Origin: Nocardioides thalensis
GTDB lineage: Bacteria > Actinomycetota > Actinomycetes > Propionibacteriales > Nocardioidaceae
Direction: 5' to 3'
Assembly: GCF_013410655.1 (NCBI RefSeq)
Contig: NZ_JACCFP010000001.1
Span: 1,488,001 to 1,552,000, forward strand
DNA: 64,000 nucleotides
Part shown: piece after piece, positions 62,141 through 64,000 of the stretch
How positions within the stretch are numbered: position 1 is the first letter of the stretch
Layout of the letters: every line of letters begins with the position of its first letter
The notes under the pieces: model-generated
Seen by the model: the letters and a program-made list of their open reading frames with translations, nothing else
Database searches by the model: none
What the model was told of the DNA's origin: nothing
Made by a program: the position numbers and the translations under genes

Positions 62141-64000
62141 TCAGAGCGGGCCGGTCGGGTCGTCCGCGTCGGTCGCCGTAGTGACCGCTCCCGGCACCAC
62201 GTCGGGGTCGGGCGCCTTCAGCCACAGTGCGGCCAGCGGCGGCAGCGAGAGTACGGCGACCGCGGGCTGACCGCCCGGGGCGCGCGCCTCGAGGTCGGGC
62301 GACGCGACAGCCTCGACCGCGCCCATGTTGCCCACGCCCGAGCCGCCATAGGACTCGGCGTCGGTGTTGAGCACCTCCTCCCACCGGCCGGCGACCGGCA
62401 GGCCGAGGCGGTAGTCGTGGTGGGGGACCGCGGCGAAGTTCACCACGCACGCGAGGTCCGGCACGCCGTCGCCGCCGTGGCGGAGGAACGAGACGACGTT
62501 GTGCCCCGCGTCCTGGGCGTCGATCCACGAGAACCCGGCGGGCTCGTTGTCCTGCCGCCACAGGGCGGGCAGGTCGCGGTAGCGGTGGTTGAGGTCGCGG
62601 ACCAGCGCGTGCATGCCGCTGTGCAGCGGGTCGCCGAGGAGGCTCCAGTCGAGCTCGCGCTGCTCGGCCCACTCGCTCTCCTGGGCGAACTCGCTGCCCA
62701 TGAAGACCAGCTGCTTGCCGGGGTGGGCCCACATGAACGCGAGGTAGGCCCGCAGGTTGGCCATCTGCTGCCACTTGTCGCCCGGCATCTTGCGCGGGAG
62801 CGAGCCCTTGCCGTGCACGACCTCGTCGTGGCTGAGCGGCAGCACGTAGTTCTCCGAGAACGCGTAGACGAGCGAGAACGTCAGCTCGCCGTGGTGCCAC
62901 GCGCGGTGCACCGGCTCGCGCTGGAGGTAGCCGAGCGTGTCGTGCATCCAGCCCATGTTCCACTTGAAGCCGAAGCCGAGCCCGCCACCCGAGGTCGCGC
63001 CGGTGACACCGGGCCAGGCGGTGGACTCCTCGGCGATGGTGACCACGCCGGGCACCCGCTTGTAGACGGTGGCGTTCATCTCCTGGAGGAAGCGCACCGC
63101 CTCGAGGTGCTCGCGGCCGCCGTACTCGTTGGGCAGCCACTGGTCGTGGCCGCGCGCATAGTCGAGGTAGAGCATCGAGGCGACGCCGTCGACGCGCAGG
63201 CCGTCGGCGTGGAACTCCTCGAGCCAGTAGACGGCGTTCGCGTAGAGGAAGTTGGCGACCTCGCTGCGCCCGAAGTTGAAGATGTGGGAGCCCCACTCGG
63301 GGTGCCAGCCGCGCCGCGGGTCGCCGTGCTCGTAGAGCGGCGTGCCGTCGAACCGCACCAGCGCCCACTCGTCGGTGGCGAAGTGGCCCGGCACCCAGTC
63401 GAGGATCACGCCGATGCCGGCGTTGTGCAGCCGGTCGATGAGCCGGCGCAGCCCGTCGGGGTCGCCGAAGCGCGCGTCGGGCGCGAAGTACGACGTCACG
63501 TGGTAGCCCCACGAGCCGCCGAAGGGGTGCTGCATGACCGGCATCAGCTCGACGTGGGTGAAGCCGAGGTCGGCGAGGTAGTCGGGCAGGTCGGCGGCGA
63601 GCTCGTCGTAGGTCCAGAACGACCCGTCGGGGTGGCGCTTCCACGACCCGAGGTGCATCTCGTAGACCGACATCGGCTCGTAGACGGCGGTACGGCGGGC
63701 GCGCTGCGCCAGCCACGCGTCGTCGGTCCAGGTGTGGCTGGAGTGGAACACCCGCGACCCGGTCGCCGGCGGCTGCTCGGCGTAGAACGCCATCGGGTCG
63801 GCCTTCTGCCGCCAGATGCCGTCGGCTCCGTGGATCAGGTACTTGTACGTCGTGCCGCCGTCGATGCCGGGCACGAACGTCTCCCACACGCCGGACTCGC
63901 CGAGGGTGCGCATCGGGTGGGCGTTGCCGTCCCAGCCGTTGAAGTCGCCGATGACGCTGACGGCGTGGGCGGCGGGCGCCCAGACCGCGAACGACGTGCC
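62141..64000 (-). CDS. glgB: 1,4-alpha-glucan branching enzyme GlgB, partial
   Basis: Runs off the window end; 619 residues remain, lacking about 100-120 at the N terminus (family about 740). Visible are the end of the CBM48 module ([22 protein letters not shown]), and the GH13 barrel: [35 protein letters not shown], the nucleophile Asp in [13 protein letters not shown], the acid Glu in [12 protein letters not shown], and [14 protein letters not shown]. It makes alpha-1,6 branches in glycogen. The C-terminal 40 residues are Ala/Asp-rich. The other glycogen genes would be beyond the window. Confidence 0.96.
   Translation of the reverse strand, partial: GTSFAVWAPAAHAVSVIGDFNGWDGNAHPMRTLGESGVWETFVPGIDGGTTYKYLIHGADGIWRQKADPMAFYAEQPPATGSRVFHSSHTWTDDAWLAQRARRTAVYEPMSVYEMHLGSWKRHPDGSFWTYDELAADLPDYLADLGFTHVELMPVMQHPFGGSWGYHVTSYFAPDARFGDPDGLRRLIDRLHNAGIGVILDWVPGHFATDEWALVRFDGTPLYEHGDPRRGWHPEWGSHIFNFGRSEVANFLYANAVYWLEEFHADGLRVDGVASMLYLDYARGHDQWLPNEYGGREHLEAVRFLQEMNATVYKRVPGVVTIAEESTAWPGVTGATSGGGLGFGFKWNMGWMHDTLGYLQREPVHRAWHHGELTFSLVYAFSENYVLPLSHDEVVHGKGSLPRKMPGDKWQQMANLRAYLAFMWAHPGKQLVFMGSEFAQESEWAEQRELDWSLLGDPLHSGMHALVRDLNHRYRDLPALWRQDNEPAGFSWIDAQDAGHNVVSFLRHGGDGVPDLACVVNFAAVPHHDYRLGLPVAGRWEEVLNTDAESYGGSGVGNMGAVEAVASPDLEARAPGGQPAVAVLSLPPLAALWLKAPDPDVVPGAVTTATDADDPTGPL

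Overview
The window is about 70% GC chromosomal DNA from an actinobacterium, most likely Nocardioidaceae (Nocardioides-like). The reasons are the gene order ftsY-amtB-glnK-glnD-ffh-rpsP-khpA-rimM-trmD-rplS-lepB-rnhB-DUF2469-yraN-comM-dprA-xerC-rpsB-tsf-pyrH-frr-cdsA-rlmN, adenylylation-type GlnK proteins, frequent GTG starts, many apparently leaderless transcripts, and actinobacterial families (DUF2469, TylF-like methyltransferase, LOG, RIO1 kinase). The genus is inferred from gene content only. No tRNA, rRNA, CRISPR, prophage or IS element was found.

Layout. 1-6190: 3' end of ftsY, then a nitrogen block of two tandem amtB-glnK pairs and glnD. 6230-9912: an APC permease, and cstA with its small partner on the other strand. 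10095-12174: ffh and a small PIN/NYN-like protein. 12186-18478: a metabolic insert (ROK repressor divergent from a secreted GH3 glycosidase, sulfotransferase, amidohydrolase, TylF-like methyltransferase). 18646-21208: rpsP-khpA-rimM-trmD, where TrmD carries a C-terminal GNAT domain. 21328-22536: a third amtB, convergent with a Fic protein. 24095-26565: rplS, lepB, rnhB, DUF2469. 26703-33264: three transcription units of TadE/TadG-like pilus-type secreted proteins. 33420-37636: yraN-comM-dprA and xerC. 38840-40628: rpsB-tsf. 40965-43685: an SPFH / zinc-ribbon / small membrane protein operon. 43737-47506: pyrH-frr-cdsA-small membrane protein-rlmN. 47515-64000: mixed genes (GNAT, metallophosphoesterase, glycosyltransferase, LOG protein, HxlR regulator with acyl-CoA dehydrogenase, RIO kinase, M1 peptidase, PH-domain protein, redox-dead CnoX-like protein, EI24 protein, LysR with EamA exporter, NUDIX, and glgB running off the end).

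How the genes work together. All three amtB genes have GTnAC-n6-GAAAC half-sites of a GlnR box upstream, so ammonium uptake and the GlnK/GlnD signalling cascade look like one nitrogen-limitation regulon. The middle transporter has a natural His-to-Glu change in the twin-His pore. The three Tad-like units each carry a GGGAC-n4-GTCC dyad resembling DosR/NarL-family sites, at a fixed helical phase from the -10, which suggests co-regulation.

Most unusual DNA: two intergenic arrays at convergent gene ends. At 59275-59505 four direct and four inverted copies of a unit repeat at exactly 32 bp around a perfect central hairpin, with the first copy inside the 3' end of a gene. At 22547-22722 three direct and three inverted copies of a 22 bp unit flank a strong GC hairpin. 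Both units begin with the shared core CGARYYGGCA.
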